DNA of 64,000 nucleotides, taken from positions 10,652 to 74,651 of the forward strand of contig JBDTOT010000021.1 of NCBI GenBank assembly GCA_039933105.1, written 5' to 3'. The notes under the pieces are model-generated. The model worked only from the letters and a program-made list of their open reading frames with translations. It was not told the DNA's origin and ran no database searches. Shown one piece after another: positions 62,614 to 64,000 of the stretch. A program made the translations under genes and the position numbers. Position 1 is the stretch's first letter. The number at the start of each line of letters is the position of its first letter. The DNA comes from FEN-1219 sp039933105. Lineage in GTDB: Bacteria > Pseudomonadota > Gammaproteobacteria > Steroidobacterales > Rariloculaceae.

Positions 62614-63861
62614 ATGGATCGTCGCGCGTTCTTGCAGGCCGCTGCGCTATGCGCGACCGGCGCGTTACCGTTGTTGCGGGCTCCCGAGGCCCACGCGGCA
62701 TCGGATCTGAAGATCACGCGGATTCGCGTGTTCAATCCGGCGGACAAAACGGACATGAGTGGTCCGCTGGGTTTGAGCGAGATGATCGTGGCCGTCGACA
62801 CCGATGCCGGCGTCACCGGGTTCGGCCAGGGCGGAACGGCGGATCTGCTGCGCTACGCGTCGAGCCTGCTGATCGGCCAGGATCCGTTCCGCACGGAATA
62901 CCTCTGGCAGCGAATGTATCGCACGTCGATTTACCCCGCGGGCCGCGAACGGTTGATGGCGGTGGGCGCGCTCGACTGCGCGCTGTGGGACATCAAAGGC
63001 AAGGTGCTCGGTCAACCCATCTATCAGCTGCTCGGCGGCCGCGCGCGGGATCGCGTCGAATGCTATCGGTCGTTCGGCGGCCTGCAGCGCGGGCAGGCAA
63101 AGCAACAGGCGCGCAAAACAATCGAAGAGGGCTATCGCGCGATCCGCTTTCACACCGTGCCGACCGAGGACAATCTGACCTTTGACGCGCGGCGCATGAT
63201 CGACTTGTTCGTTGCGATCAGCGCTGAGCTGCGCGAGGGCTTGGGCAAGGACGGCGACTTCATCGTCGACGCGCACACGCGGTTCAATTTTTCTGATGTC
63301 GCACGTCTCTGCGATCTCGTCGCGCCGTACGCACCGCTGTTCGTCGAGGACCCGCTGCACACGATCGACGACTACACGATGTTCGCGGCGTTGCGGCGGC
63401 GCGTGTCCGTGCCGCTTGCCGCGGGCGAGCAGTTCGGCGATCTACGCGACGGCAACTTGCCGCTGGTGGAGCAGGGCCTGATCGACTACCTGCGCACGTC
63501 GATCCCAAACTGCGGCGGTATCACGGCCTACCGCAAGCTGGCGGTGTTGTGCGAAGCGCACTCAGTCGGCATGGTGCCGCATTTCACGCCGCCGATCGGA
63601 ACCGCGGCCGTGATTCACTCGGTGCTGCCGTTTCCGGGTGTAGTCGTGAATGAAGTGTTGCGGCCCGAATTGCCCTCGTATCTTCCGGAGGGTTACGTGT
63701 TGCGCAACGGCAAGATGTACCCGAGCGACAGGCCGGGTTTGGGCGTGGTGCTCGATACGAGCCGAGTGAATCAGATCGCGGAGTTCACGGAACGCGCGCC
63801 GGCGTCGCTGTATCAGGGCGAGAGCTTGCACCGGCCGGATGGCTCGCACCTGTATCTGTAG
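62614..63861 (+). CDS. Exported enolase-superfamily (mandelate racemase-like) enzyme
   Basis: The 415-residue protein has a Tat-type signal (MDRRAFLQAAALCATGALPL). The fold then follows with three metal ligands visible: Asp219 (FIVDAHTRF), Glu245 (FVEDPLHT) and Glu272 (LAAGEQFG), and a candidate catalytic His323 (HFTPPIG). The usual Lys-x-Lys motif is replaced by YRAIRFHT, so the exact reaction (dehydration or epimerisation of an acid) is uncertain. Its position after the CoA-transferases and methyltransferase suggests a shared pathway. Confidence 0.85.
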   Translation: MDRRAFLQAAALCATGALPLLRAPEAHAASDLKITRIRVFNPADKTDMSGPLGLSEMIVAVDTDAGVTGFGQGGTADLLRYASSLLIGQDPFRTEYLWQRMYRTSIYPAGRERLMAVGALDCALWDIKGKVLGQPIYQLLGGRARDRVECYRSFGGLQRGQAKQQARKTIEEGYRAIRFHTVPTEDNLTFDARRMIDLFVAISAELREGLGKDGDFIVDAHTRFNFSDVARLCDLVAPYAPLFVEDPLHTIDDYTMFAALRRRVSVPLAAGEQFGDLRDGNLPLVEQGLIDYLRTSIPNCGGITAYRKLAVLCEAHSVGMVPHFTPPIGTAAVIHSVLPFPGVVVNEVLRPELPSYLPEGYVLRNGKMYPSDRPGLGVVLDTSRVNQIAEFTERAPASLYQGESLHRPDGSHLYL

Positions 63862-64000
63862 CAGTTGGAGGAACGGCCCCACGTCGACATTGGCAGTTAG
63901 CGCCGAAAAGGGGACATTGGTGGTAGCTTTACGAGCAGCCGCTGCCGACCGAGACCTTGTGAAAACTCGCTTCACCTTCGGTTGTGAAGCGAACGTTCAA
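63862..64000. other. Non-coding end region with hairpin and GGGGACATT sequence
   Basis: No gene is seen. A perfect hairpin with 9-bp arms (TCGCTTCAC / GTGAAGCGA, loop CTTCGGTT) covers 63967-63992. Read leftward it is followed by GTTTTC, so it could end a leftward gene beyond the window. The text AAAAGGGGACATTGG upstream is like the edge of some transposable elements, but no transposase is visible. Confidence 0.4.

Noticed and set aside
1..64000. tRNA, rRNA, CRISPR arrays, prophage genes and replication origin
   Set aside because: Looked for cloverleaf-like ends, evenly spaced repeats, integrase and transposase motifs, and DnaA-box clusters by eye; none was convincing.

Overview
This is a GC-rich chromosomal window from a Gram-negative bacterium. 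Outer-membrane porins, a TonB-dependent receptor, RND and EmrAB-type efflux, many PQQ-dependent periplasmic dehydrogenases, a molybdenum hydroxylase, CaiB/BaiF CoA-transferases and several copies of the DUF6152 family together suggest a gammaproteobacterium of the Steroidobacteraceae/Nevskiales type. That placement is inference from gene content; there is no rRNA or other marker gene. No tRNA, rRNA, CRISPR array, prophage or intact insertion sequence was seen. Only the last ~100 bases hint at a possible mobile-element edge.

Layout. 1-9.8 kb: mostly housekeeping genes (GNAT acetyltransferase, YpfJ peptidase, a FolD paralogue with an altered active site, NmrA-type oxidoreductase, porin, peroxiredoxin, CBS protein, PQQ sugar dehydrogenase, ArfB, HAD phosphatase). 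9.8-15 kb: CPBP-like membrane protein, HIT protein, c-type cytochrome, MATE exporter, MgtE, GFA-family protein. 15.1-24.9 kb: a copper/silver-type island with OprB-like porin, YVTN beta-propeller, a very short CusB-like adaptor, a CusA-type RND pump with all three metal-relay methionines, a small cytochrome c, a Met-rich YtkA-like protein, then a TonB-dependent receptor. The porin and the receptor share a ~33-bp upstream element with phased repeats. 24.9-37.5 kb: an accessory region rich in secreted proteins of unknown function (DUF6152 and a DLSGxW family), a pair of DUF6644-like membrane proteins, an AAHS-type MFS transporter, a cytochrome c-PQQ dehydrogenase and an ABC exporter. 37.5-44 kb: IorAB-type molybdenum hydroxylase, PQQ sugar dehydrogenase, FEN-type exonuclease, esterase, sulfotransferase. 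44.4-49.9 kb: ankyrin / DUF1592 / DUF1552 operon closed by a strong terminator. 49.9-53.2 kb: EmrAB-type pump with a MarR regulator and a clear palindromic operator. 53.3-58.7 kb: a natural DUF6152-DLSGxW fusion, a PQQ dehydrogenase, a PQQ sugar dehydrogenase and another DLSGxW protein. 58.9-63.9 kb: a catabolic-looking set with two translationally coupled CoA-transferases, a MetE-like methyltransferase and an exported enolase-superfamily enzyme.

The most novel signal is the DUF6152/DLSGxW/DUF6644 set. Every DUF6152 copy here is predicted to be cleaved so that the mature protein starts with His-His, and each also keeps an Asn-Pro-His motif. This arrangement recalls N-terminal-histidine copper proteins. 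One gene fuses DUF6152 to a DLSGxW domain, which argues that the two work together. The copper island is the second: a CusA-type pump with a truncated adaptor, no TolC-type channel, and a co-regulated TonB receptor.
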